A stretch of 23,406 bases of DNA from SIG575 sp964507395. Lineage in GTDB: Bacteria > Bacillota > Clostridia > Oscillospirales > Acutalibacteraceae. Of this stretch, positions 1 to 6,267 are shown one piece after another. The position numbers and the translations under genes were made by a program. The stretch is taken from positions 1-23,406 of the forward strand of contig CAZDQE010000035.1 of assembly GCA_964507395.1 (NCBI GenBank), read 5' to 3'. Every line of letters starts with the position of its first letter. The first letter of the stretch is position 1. Under the pieces are notes generated by a model. It worked only from the letters and a program-made list of their open reading frames with translations. It was not told the DNA's origin and made no database searches.

Positions 1-9
1 GCGTTTTTT

Positions 10-46
10 GTGCGTTTACTTCGGTAGGCGCACTTTTTTATTTTGC
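10..46 (+). terminator. Intrinsic terminator of a gene upstream of the window
   Basis: A 10-bp stem (10-19 with 24-33, two G-U pairs) closed by a TTCG tetraloop is followed by six T, an A and four more T. This is a textbook Rho-independent terminator on the plus strand and probably ends a gene lying left of the window. The T tract can also pair with an A tract at 51-61. Confidence 0.85.
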
Positions 47-124
47 GGAGATAAAAAAGTGTGCATAGCATTTTCAGGTGCAATGTTCATAAACAATCCG
101 CAAAAAATAAAATGAGGTGTAAAA

Positions 125-838
125 ATGAACAAATTCTGTACAAATTGCGGAAAAGAAAACAACAAAAAAATTTGTCTACATTGTGGTGTAAAAAGAAACA
201 CTTCGCATCTGTTTTGTGAATGGTGTGGCAACCCGATAACTGAAAACGCATCAATATGTACCGCCTGTAAGGAAATGGTAAAATCCGGCGGTTCAAAAAA
301 GATATTTAGTATTATTAGTATTATTTGCATTGCTTTGCTTATCTTTTCTATTGTTATGTCATTAACTTCAGGAGCATTTATACCTGTAATATTATTTGCA
401 ATCGGAATAATCCTTCTGTTACCGTTTACCAAAAATGCAATTAAATCTGCAACACATACAAAACAATCATTGAGAAAGCCTTTAAATATAATAAGAGTAA
501 TTTTGGTAATTGTGCTTGCTTTTGCTGGTCTTGTTTCTCAACCTGCTCATGAGTTTAAAATATACACAGAAGATGCAACTAAAGCTGCTGAGGTCGTATT
601 TCACGAAGAAGTTGCTCTTAAGAATGAGAGTTCTTTTGTAATCAATGATTCTGATGTTACATATTTAACAGAACCTTATAACGGCAAAGAATCTTTGAGA
701 TTAGTAACTGTTGTGATAGATTATTCAGCTCAAAATGGTTTTGGTGGAAATAATAGAAAAGATTATACTATCAAAATCTTATTTAATGTAGAAAACGGCA
801 ACTATTATCGACTTGATGGTACACTTATTAAGCAATAA
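125..838 (+). CDS. Double zinc-ribbon membrane protein, function unknown
   Basis: A 237-residue protein. The N-terminus has two CxxC zinc knuckle pairs: C5/C8 with C17/C20 and C31/C34 with C45/C48, the pattern of tandem zinc-ribbon (DZR-like) domains. Residues about 61-101 form one or two hydrophobic helices and about 123-140 a further one, followed by a roughly 95-residue soluble C-terminal part that I do not recognise. The ATG at 125 has a GAGG ribosome binding site 7 bases upstream. Zinc-ribbon plus membrane-helix proteins are common in Clostridia and are mostly uncharacterised; the ribbon is expected to face the cytoplasm. The gene appears monocistronic, with terminators on both sides (10-46 and 877-925). 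No promoter could be assigned confidently in the 78-base leader, which contains a 9-bp inverted repeat (41-49 with 97-105). Coding status is confident; function is not inferable. Confidence 0.85.
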   Translation: MNKFCTNCGKENNKKICLHCGVKRNTSHLFCEWCGNPITENASICTACKEMVKSGGSKKIFSIISIICIALLIFSIVMSLTSGAFIPVILFAIGIILLLPFTKNAIKSATHTKQSLRKPLNIIRVILVIVLAFAGLVSQPAHEFKIYTEDATKAAEVVFHEEVALKNESSFVINDSDVTYLTEPYNGKESLRLVTVVIDYSAQNGFGGNNRKDYTIKILFNVENGNYYRLDGTLIKQ

Positions 839-876
839 TATTCAATCAATCCCTTATGAACACTCGCACCATTTCA

Positions 877-926
877 ATAATCTCAACTCGCAATTTGTGC
901 AGTTGAGATTATCTTTTTATTCTTTT
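877..926 (+). terminator. Intrinsic terminator after the zinc-ribbon gene
   Basis: A perfect 12-bp stem (877-888 with 901-912) with a 12-base loop is followed by CTTTTTATTCTTTT. It lies 38 bases after the stop codon of the zinc-ribbon gene. Confidence 0.85.
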
Positions 927-988
927 GTATATTATGAAAATTTTTGTAAAAAATACTTTTGAATATCAGATGAAAGTGAGTGTTTTTT

Positions 989-1258
989 ATGATAAAGGGA
1001 GTTAACCACCAGGTCGTAGAGGTAAATAAACCTGCCTGCGAATATTTTGAAAAGGTACTGTTTTTTGTAAAACCTGAATATGTGTCGCTGGGAACTTCAA
1101 AAATCAGTGAAAAGGCGAACAGCATTGCAATAAATACCGGAAGTCCTCCAAAAACAAGAAAAGGTAAAAGAAGAGTTTATTCTGCTTTTGCACCTGTAAT
1201 ATGGGCGTCAATCGGGGCAATCGCTTCTGCAGTTATAATTAAATGCTTCGGACTTTAA
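989..1258 (+). CDS. Small uncharacterised protein with C-terminal membrane helix
   Basis: An 89-residue protein starting MIKGVNHQVVEV. The ATG at 989 is preferred over an in-frame GTG at 980 because the purine-rich GAAAGTGAG (972-980) is correctly spaced only for the ATG. The first 45 residues are soluble and mixed; a basic, proline-containing linker (SPPKTRKGKRR) follows; then one hydrophobic helix (about residues 68-86, APVIWASIGAIASAVII) ends the protein. The layout suggests a tail-anchored or single-pass protein with a cytoplasmic N-terminal part. It resembles small conserved clostridial proteins that have no assigned function, from memory only. It sits between a terminator and a hairpin-promoter element, so it is probably transcribed alone. 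Its promoter was not identified. Confidence 0.7.
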   Translation: MIKGVNHQVVEVNKPACEYFEKVLFFVKPEYVSLGTSKISEKANSIAINTGSPPKTRKGKRRVYSAFAPVIWASIGAIASAVIIKCFGL

Positions 1259-1266
1259 TAAAATGA

Positions 1267-1295
1267 TTGAAAAATCCCTGCTTTTGTGGTAGAAT
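1267..1295 (+). promoter_or_regulatory. Sigma-A promoter inside a terminator hairpin
   Basis: TTGAAA (1267-1272), a 17-base spacer, then TAGAAT (1290-1295) preceded by TG at the extended -10 position. Transcription should start near 1302. The -10 element lies in the loop of the hairpin 1273-1321, so a transcript from here lacks the hairpin's 5' arm. Confidence 0.65.
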
Positions 1296-1326
1296 TTACA
1301 AAACGACAAAAGGCAGGGATTTTTTT
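1273..1326 (+). terminator. Intrinsic terminator of the preceding gene, overlapping the next start
   Basis: Arms 1273-1287 and 1306-1321 pair over 15 bp with one bulged base; the 3' arm runs into seven T (1320-1326). Flanking A and T residues can extend the stem. The 3' arm contains the GGCAGGGA that serves as ribosome binding site for the TTG start at 1325, so the terminator and the next gene's initiation region are the same sequence. Confidence 0.75.
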
Positions 1327-1498
1327 GAAAAAACCGCTTGTAAATTACATAAGAACAGGATTTCTTGCAGGCCTTATAGTGGCAGTTACAGTTGCAAACT
1401 TTCTTGACCTTAATATGGTTCTTTGGTGTGCTATCGGGCTCTTTGGCGGAGCAGGAATCGGCGCTTTAGCAGGTCTTATTGCGAGAGCAAAAAAGTAA
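1325..1498 (+). CDS. Small two-helix membrane protein, function unknown
   Basis: A 57-residue protein beginning KKPLVNYIRTGF after a TTG start. The frame stays open to a GTG at 1286, but that codon lies upstream of the predicted transcription start (about 1302) and has no ribosome binding site; the TTG at 1325 has GGCAGGGA six to seven bases upstream. Two hydrophobic helices are visible, about residues 9-25 and 28-53, the second rich in Gly/Ala (GLFGGAGIGALAGL), with basic residues at both ends. This is a typical small hairpin membrane protein. It lies 15 bases before the HAD phosphatase gene and is probably co-transcribed with it. No family was recognised; Gly-rich two-helix proteins include holin-like and small stress proteins, but nothing here supports such a call. 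Confidence 0.65.
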   Translation: MKKPLVNYIRTGFLAGLIVAVTVANFLDLNMVLWCAIGLFGGAGIGALAGLIARAKK

Positions 1499-1513
1499 AG
1501 ACGGGGTAAAAAT

Positions 1514-2305
1514 ATGCTGAATAAAAAGAAATTATTTTTGTTTGATATCGACGGCACTATCGCTGTCGACAACACAATTTATGACGGTACCTTCGAGCTG
1601 ATAGAGCACATAAATTCAATCGGCGGAAAGGCAGTTTACATTACTAATAATTCTACCAAAAGCCGTCAGGACTATATTGAGAAATTCAAAAAATGGAACA
1701 TTGAAACTGATGAGAGCAATTTTATCACCGCATCTTTTGCCGCATGTAAATACTTAAAAGAAAATCATGCTGATGATAAAATTTTTGTTTGCGGCACAAA
1801 ATCTTTTGTTAAAGAGCTTCGTGATTACGGCTTGAATGTGACAGAAGAAAATGAGGATGACATCAAGTGTGTTATCGTAGGCTTTGACAATGAGTTTACC
1901 TATCAGAAGGGTGCGCTTACATGTGAAATCCTTCTCACAAAAGATGTGACATATCTCGCTACGAACCCTGATTTATGCTGTCCCACAGCTTTCGGAAGTA
2001 TTCCCGACTGCGGTGCAATATGCGGACTTCTTGAATGTGCAGTAAAAAAACAACCCTACTATGTGGGAAAACCTAACCGCGAAATCGTTGATATCTGCCG
2101 CGAAACGACAGGCTTCAGCACGGAAGAAACGATTGTTGTAGGTGACCGACTTTACACCGACATTGCTTGCGGAATCAATGCAGAAGTTGAAACGGCAGTT
2201 GTATTCACAGGCGAAGCAAAAAAAGAAGATTTAGCGGACACTCCTTTCAAACCAACATATGAGTTTGAAAATATCAGAGAATTTTTAAATGCTGTCAAAG
2301 GATGA
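1514..2305 (+). CDS. NagD-type HAD-IIA sugar-phosphate phosphatase
   Basis: A 263-residue HAD-superfamily hydrolase of subclass IIA (NagD / 4-nitrophenylphosphatase family). Motif I is DIDGT (residues 11-15, nucleophile D11 and acid/base D13), motif II is in YITNNSTKS, motif III Lys is in YVGKPNREI, and motif IV is VVGDRLYTDI, whose acidic residues bind Mg2+. The cap domain between motifs II and III is typical of IIA members, and the length fits. These enzymes are cytoplasmic and dephosphorylate small sugar phosphates, nucleotides or phosphoglycolate; the substrate cannot be read from sequence. The start at 1514 has a GGGG-containing site 8 bases upstream. It follows the small membrane protein by 15 bases and ends before a strong terminator shared with the convergent methyltransferase gene. 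Confidence 0.9.
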   Translation: MLNKKKLFLFDIDGTIAVDNTIYDGTFELIEHINSIGGKAVYITNNSTKSRQDYIEKFKKWNIETDESNFITASFAACKYLKENHADDKIFVCGTKSFVKELRDYGLNVTEENEDDIKCVIVGFDNEFTYQKGALTCEILLTKDVTYLATNPDLCCPTAFGSIPDCGAICGLLECAVKKQPYYVGKPNREIVDICRETTGFSTEETIVVGDRLYTDIACGINAEVETAVVFTGEAKKEDLADTPFKPTYEFENIREFLNAVKG

Positions 2306-2311
2306 AAGAAC

Positions 2312-2390
2312 ACCGAGGATTTTAAAAGACGGGCGTTGATAAGAAAATACCTCCTTACCAACACCCGGTGAAATTCTCGGTTGATTTTTT
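2312..2390 (+). terminator. Compound terminator after the HAD phosphatase
   Basis: An inner 13-bp imperfect stem (2331-2343 with 2354-2366) is nested inside an outer ACCGAG/CTCGGT stem (2312-2317 with 2376-2381), followed by TGATTTTTTGTT. It lies between convergent genes. Confidence 0.65.
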
Positions 2391-2423
2391 GTTCAACTCA
2401 GAAATTATTGCAATATGTGTAAG

Positions 2424-3407
2424 TTATTTTTTTAGTGTTACGACGGAAAAAGTAAGATTTTCATTTCTTCTGAAATCTTTTTTTCTTTCAAAAATTAAAC
2501 CGTATTTTTCACAAAGCTCAATTGTACTTCCGATGTCAGAATACATACGGCATTCTTTGAGAATAGAAACAGTTTCCTTCTCCGTAAAACCAAACGGTTC
2601 AAGAATCCTTGCCTGACGCATAAAAGCGTTTTCTCTTGCGGCGAAAACAAAAACGCCGCCATCTTTCAGAACTCTAGCAATTTCTGAAATGGTTTTTTCG
2701 TTTTCGCGGGACTCATCAAAACCGCAATAAGTACAAACAGAATCGAAGCTTTTGTCTTCAAAAGGAAGATACCAGAAGTTGGCGCAAACAGGAAGTATAG
2801 TTTCTTTTTGCTTCAAAAATTTTCCGATTCCGACCGCATTGCCAAGACATTCAAATCCGATGTCAACGGTGAAAAGCAAAGTATCTTTGTTTTTCTGAAG
2901 GGCGATTGATGACGTACCGCCTCCTGCACCCGTCGCAAGCTCAAGGACAGAATCGGGGTTATTTTTCAAAGTTTCTTTGGCAAAATATGGGTAAGGCAGA
3001 AAAATGCCTTCAGCATTTATTTTTGTTTCGGTGCGTTTTTGTCCTGTTCTTTTTTCGGAATACTTTTTAAATCTCCTTACGGTTTTCCGATCAATATCCT
3101 GACCTGATAAAATCCACTTTTCCGTATCAGCTTCAATATATGAATCAAATGCTCTTTTGATTCCCTCTTTATCTTTCAATAATTTTTTAATCCATTTAAT
3201 ATAAATTTCTGCAATATCAAATGGGTTTTTTCCAAAATCAATTTCCCTGTACATTTCCTCAATTTCTTCGGGAAACTGCCAAAGAATGACTTCAATTAAT
3301 TCTCTGTGCCAGTTTGCCTTTGTTTTTTCAGGAAGAATCACAGGAACCTTCTTGACGTACTTTACAGGCATATCCGTTGAAATAAAATCAGAGTAAAACT
3401 TGTTCAT
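2424..3407 (-). CDS. SAM-dependent class I methyltransferase
   Basis: A 327-residue protein. The Rossmann-fold SAM-binding motif I is VLELATGAGGGTS (about residues 154-166), an acidic motif II is VDIG (181-184), a post-II motif LPFEDKSFDSV lies at 214-224, and ARVLKDGGVFVFAAREN (244-260) is the usual strand-4/5 region of Methyltransf_11/UbiE-like enzymes. The first roughly 145 residues are not part of the catalytic fold and form an acidic and basic helical region without a recognised match. The substrate is unknown. The ATG is preceded by AAAGGATGTGAG and by a good promoter (3429-3457). The gene is monocistronic and convergent to the HAD phosphatase. A cytoplasmic location is expected because there are no membrane segments. 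Confidence 0.85.
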   Translation of the reverse strand: MNKFYSDFISTDMPVKYVKKVPVILPEKTKANWHRELIEVILWQFPEEIEEMYREIDFGKNPFDIAEIYIKWIKKLLKDKEGIKRAFDSYIEADTEKWILSGQDIDRKTVRRFKKYSEKRTGQKRTETKINAEGIFLPYPYFAKETLKNNPDSVLELATGAGGGTSSIALQKNKDTLLFTVDIGFECLGNAVGIGKFLKQKETILPVCANFWYLPFEDKSFDSVCTYCGFDESRENEKTISEIARVLKDGGVFVFAARENAFMRQARILEPFGFTEKETVSILKECRMYSDIGSTIELCEKYGLIFERKKDFRRNENLTFSVVTLKK

Positions 3408-3428
3408 TGTCTCACATCCTTTGTTTTT

Positions 3429-3457
3429 AGTATAATTGAAAACGGTGAGTAAAACAA
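3429..3457 (-). promoter_or_regulatory. Sigma-A promoter of the methyltransferase gene
   Basis: On the minus strand TTGTTT (3457-3452), a 17-base spacer and TATACT (3434-3429), about 20 bases upstream of the start codon. Its -35 element is three bases from that of an opposite-facing promoter. Confidence 0.6.
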
Positions 3458-3460
3458 GCC

Positions 3461-3489
3461 TTGTAATAAAAGGGCATTTATGCTATAAT
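3461..3489 (+). promoter_or_regulatory. Plus-strand promoter facing a terminator
   Basis: TTGTAA (3461-3466), a 17-base spacer and a perfect TATAAT (3484-3489) with TG at the extended -10 position. The predicted start, near 3496, is only a few bases before the terminator stem. No gene lies downstream on this strand. Confidence 0.6.
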
Positions 3490-3495
3490 CGTTAT

Positions 3496-3546
3496 ATAAA
3501 GAGAACACCGAGGAAAAAATTAAAATTCCCCGGTGTTTTTGTTTTT
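3496..3546 (+). ncRNA. Candidate ~50-nt RNA (promoter directly followed by terminator)
   Basis: A strong plus-strand promoter leads directly into a terminator hairpin, with only about eight unpaired bases before the stem. If used, it yields an RNA of about 50 nt consisting of little more than a hairpin and a U tail. No coding potential is seen. It may be a real small RNA, a decoy transcript, or a chance AT-rich promoter match next to the terminator of the convergent glycosidase gene. Confidence 0.3.
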
Positions 3547-3549
3547 TTA
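3504..3549 (+). terminator. Intrinsic terminator between convergent units
   Basis: A 12-bp stem (3504-3515 with 3526-3537, one mismatch) with a 10-base A/T loop is followed by TTTTTGTTTTTTT. The T tract favours the plus strand. On the minus strand the hairpin lies just after the arabinofuranosidase stop codon and is followed by a weaker T-rich stretch, so it may act in both directions. Confidence 0.75.
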
Positions 3550-6267
3550 TTTGGTTTTAAGTCTGATAACCGTTACGGAATACTGAGGCACTGTGAAGTT
3601 GAATTTTTCGCTGAATCCGCTAACTTCAAATTCTTCCATAATGCAATCTTCTTCCGCACCTAAAATGTTATCGTTTGAGAGGCTGTCACCTGCAACCTGA
3701 TAAACCGTAGCAGAATTATTTATTTTTTCTGCACCTGCAATATCACAGGCAAAGGTTTTGCTTGTTCCCGTAACGTTGACAAGCTTTACAATAATATCTC
3801 CTGTTTCATCCGTGCTGACAACCTGATATGCCTCTGCTTCTGAATCTGAGCCTGTAGTGTAATCAACGTAGAGTTCTCCGTCAACATAGCATTTTACATT
3901 TCTGCCGTCAACTACAACTTTCAGCTCGTAGGTTTTTCCAACCTCTGCGGTGAACGGTTTTACAGTGCCGATAATCTGACCTGTTTTAACTCCGTTTTCT
4001 ACCTGCTGTAAACAGGAAACAGTGTTGTCCCAGCCTCCCAGATTCCAGAAGAAATTATTATCCTTATCCTGAACGGCAAAGGGAATAATAAAGCCTTCTG
4101 AGCCTTCAAGCTTTGTCGCCTCAACAGTGTAGGTGTAGTTTGTCCATTCGTCCTTGCCGAAATATGCAGCATTACCTACTTCCGAATATTTCATATCAGT
4201 TGTAGGATGGACAAGCTTTCCGTCTTTAACTTTAAAATCACTGTCGTTTACATCTTCCCATTTCCACCAGAAATCAGGAATCGAGAACTTATCCTGACCG
4301 AGAATTTCACCTGTTTCGTTATTGACAACTTTCACGTTATCAAATTCCGCTGATGTATACCATGTGCCTACACCGACTCTGCCTGACAGATTTTCCTGCT
4401 CGATTTCCGCGCCCTTAAGAACGGATGAATAAAGGTCTGTACCTTGATTTGTTGAGAAAATTTTCTGAACATAATAGTTGATCGAACCTGTGGTCTGATG
4501 ATTATTAAACCATATAAGGTCGGGAGACCAGTGCGTTGCAGTAAGATTTCCGAAAAGCGGAGCATAAGCCGCCATTCTTACAATGTCACCGTTTCGCTCA
4601 AGACCTGTCATATATGCAGCTTCCGCCAATGCAGCCCGAAGAGTGTTTGACTTTGCCGCGTATTCGCCAAGAAATACCTGAATGGCACCGCCGTAAATTG
4701 TATCTGTCATTTCATCTGCATAGCGTTTATAATTGTCCTCATCGTAATAATCCGTATTTTTGAGGAACCATTCAGGCTCTTTATAATAATGCTGATCCGT
4801 AGCTCCTGCAAAATCACTTATCGTTTTATCAGGATTTGCTTCAAGCCATTCTTTTGCATATTCGTAAGAGGGAAGGTAGTTTGCACCGCTTGTTGCATCA
4901 AATGCACCTGCGGAATAAATCAGCTCAAGCCCCTCATACAATTCAGGATTTTCTGCTTTTGCTTCGTTGAACGCATTAAGGAATGCAGTGTACCTTTCAA
5001 AATAAATTTCGCCCTCGTTTTCGTTTCCGATACAGATGTATTTCAGCTCAAAAGGCTCTTCATGTCCGAGGGATGCTCTCACTTTACCCCACTTTGAATT
5101 TACATCTCCGCGACAGAATTCGACAAGATCAAGCATGTCCTGAATATACCGGTCAAACAGATCGCTTTCCATGTCGATTCCGCCTTTACCTCTCATCTGA
5201 CAGTAAAGACCGCAGTTAAGAACGGGAACGGGAAGTGCACCGATATCCTCAGCGAGCTGAAAATATTCATAGAAGCCGAGGCCGTAGCTCATAAGACAAG
5301 GTAAGGGATCGTCAGTTGCCGAAACATTTGTCCAGATGTTTATACCTTGTTTTCTCGCGGCAACATCACCGTATTTTCCGTTAAAGAGAAGAGGTTCGCC
5401 GTTTTCATCAACGCCGATCGAGTCCTTCCAGCTATATGCGGTTTCTTCATCATACCCTTCAATAACACAACCGCCGGGAAATCTGAGAAAACGAGGCTCC
5501 AGCTCTTCAAGCATTTTTGCAAGGTCATTTCTCATTCCGTTTTCACGGTTTTTATATGTGTTTTCAGGAAAAAGTGAAATCATATCAAGACAGACAGTGC
5601 CTTCAACTAAAACCTGCAATGTCACTCCTGAGCTTGCATCAATATCTGACAAAAGTGTAAGCTCATACTTTGTCCATTCATCCGTAACTTTTTCGATTTC
5701 TCCGCTTGAAATGATATTGTTGTTTTCACAGAGATTTACCGTGATTTTTCCCTCACCTTTCGCATAAAGGGAGAAATTATATTTTTCATCCTTTTCAAGG
5801 CTCATGCCGTCAAGAAATCCTCTGTTCGCAACACCTGCGGGAGAGCCTGTTTCGTTTGAAGCGATTATGTAGTTTGTATTGTTTGAGTTCAGACAATTTT
5901 CCTTGTCATCAATTTTAACTTCAACTGTAGGATTGCCGACGATATTCCATCCGTAAAGCTGGTCATTTTCAGCAATTTCAGTATACTCAAATGAGCGGTT
6001 AACAACCTTTTCCGCATAAAGACCGCCGTCTGCCGCGAAGTTGATATCTTCAAAGAAAATACCGAACAGCAGATCGCTTATCTGTTTTTCTTTTTCAGAG
6101 GCATCAATGTCGAGGGTGTAGTCAGCAAAAACTGTATCGTAATCCGTTACAGAATTCGCATCAGGTCTTACAGGTTCGGAGGAAGTCTGAGTAGAAAAAA
6201 GTGACATTAAAAAAGTGAGAACTGCTGCTGTGATTTTTTTGAAAAAAGATGAAATTTTATACTTCAT
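3547..6267 (-). CDS. Secreted GH51-type alpha-L-arabinofuranosidase, multidomain
   Basis: A 906-residue exoglycosidase that removes alpha-L-arabinofuranosyl side chains from arabinoxylan or arabinan. An N-terminal signal peptide (basic KYKISSFFKK, then ITAAVLTFLMSLFS) without a lipobox suggests secretion. The GH51 start motif LLFGIFFEDINFAADGG is at 66-82. A CBM4/9-like beta-sandwich covers about 100-232. The catalytic barrel runs about 245-600, with RFPGG (262-266), the acid/base Glu416 in IGNEN and the nucleophile Glu535 in FLGEYA. A jelly-roll, LamG/DUF1080-like segment (about 632-835) is inserted before the C-terminal beta domain. The ATG has AAGGAG seven bases upstream and overlaps the cca stop region by 11 bases, so translation is probably coupled to cca. 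The protein belongs to the long GH51 subgroup seen in Bacteroides and plants rather than the short intracellular AbfA type. Confidence 0.9.
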   Translation of the reverse strand: MKYKISSFFKKITAAVLTFLMSLFSTQTSSEPVRPDANSVTDYDTVFADYTLDIDASEKEKQISDLLFGIFFEDINFAADGGLYAEKVVNRSFEYTEIAENDQLYGWNIVGNPTVEVKIDDKENCLNSNNTNYIIASNETGSPAGVANRGFLDGMSLEKDEKYNFSLYAKGEGKITVNLCENNNIISSGEIEKVTDEWTKYELTLLSDIDASSGVTLQVLVEGTVCLDMISLFPENTYKNRENGMRNDLAKMLEELEPRFLRFPGGCVIEGYDEETAYSWKDSIGVDENGEPLLFNGKYGDVAARKQGINIWTNVSATDDPLPCLMSYGLGFYEYFQLAEDIGALPVPVLNCGLYCQMRGKGGIDMESDLFDRYIQDMLDLVEFCRGDVNSKWGKVRASLGHEEPFELKYICIGNENEGEIYFERYTAFLNAFNEAKAENPELYEGLELIYSAGAFDATSGANYLPSYEYAKEWLEANPDKTISDFAGATDQHYYKEPEWFLKNTDYYDEDNYKRYADEMTDTIYGGAIQVFLGEYAAKSNTLRAALAEAAYMTGLERNGDIVRMAAYAPLFGNLTATHWSPDLIWFNNHQTTGSINYYVQKIFSTNQGTDLYSSVLKGAEIEQENLSGRVGVGTWYTSAEFDNVKVVNNETGEILGQDKFSIPDFWWKWEDVNDSDFKVKDGKLVHPTTDMKYSEVGNAAYFGKDEWTNYTYTVEATKLEGSEGFIIPFAVQDKDNNFFWNLGGWDNTVSCLQQVENGVKTGQIIGTVKPFTAEVGKTYELKVVVDGRNVKCYVDGELYVDYTTGSDSEAEAYQVVSTDETGDIIVKLVNVTGTSKTFACDIAGAEKINNSATVYQVAGDSLSNDNILGAEEDCIMEEFEVSGFSEKFNFTVPQYSVTVIRLKTK

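Noticed and set aside
5336..5767. Plus-strand frames opposite the arabinofuranosidase
   Set aside because: They are antisense shadows of a well-supported glycoside hydrolase gene.
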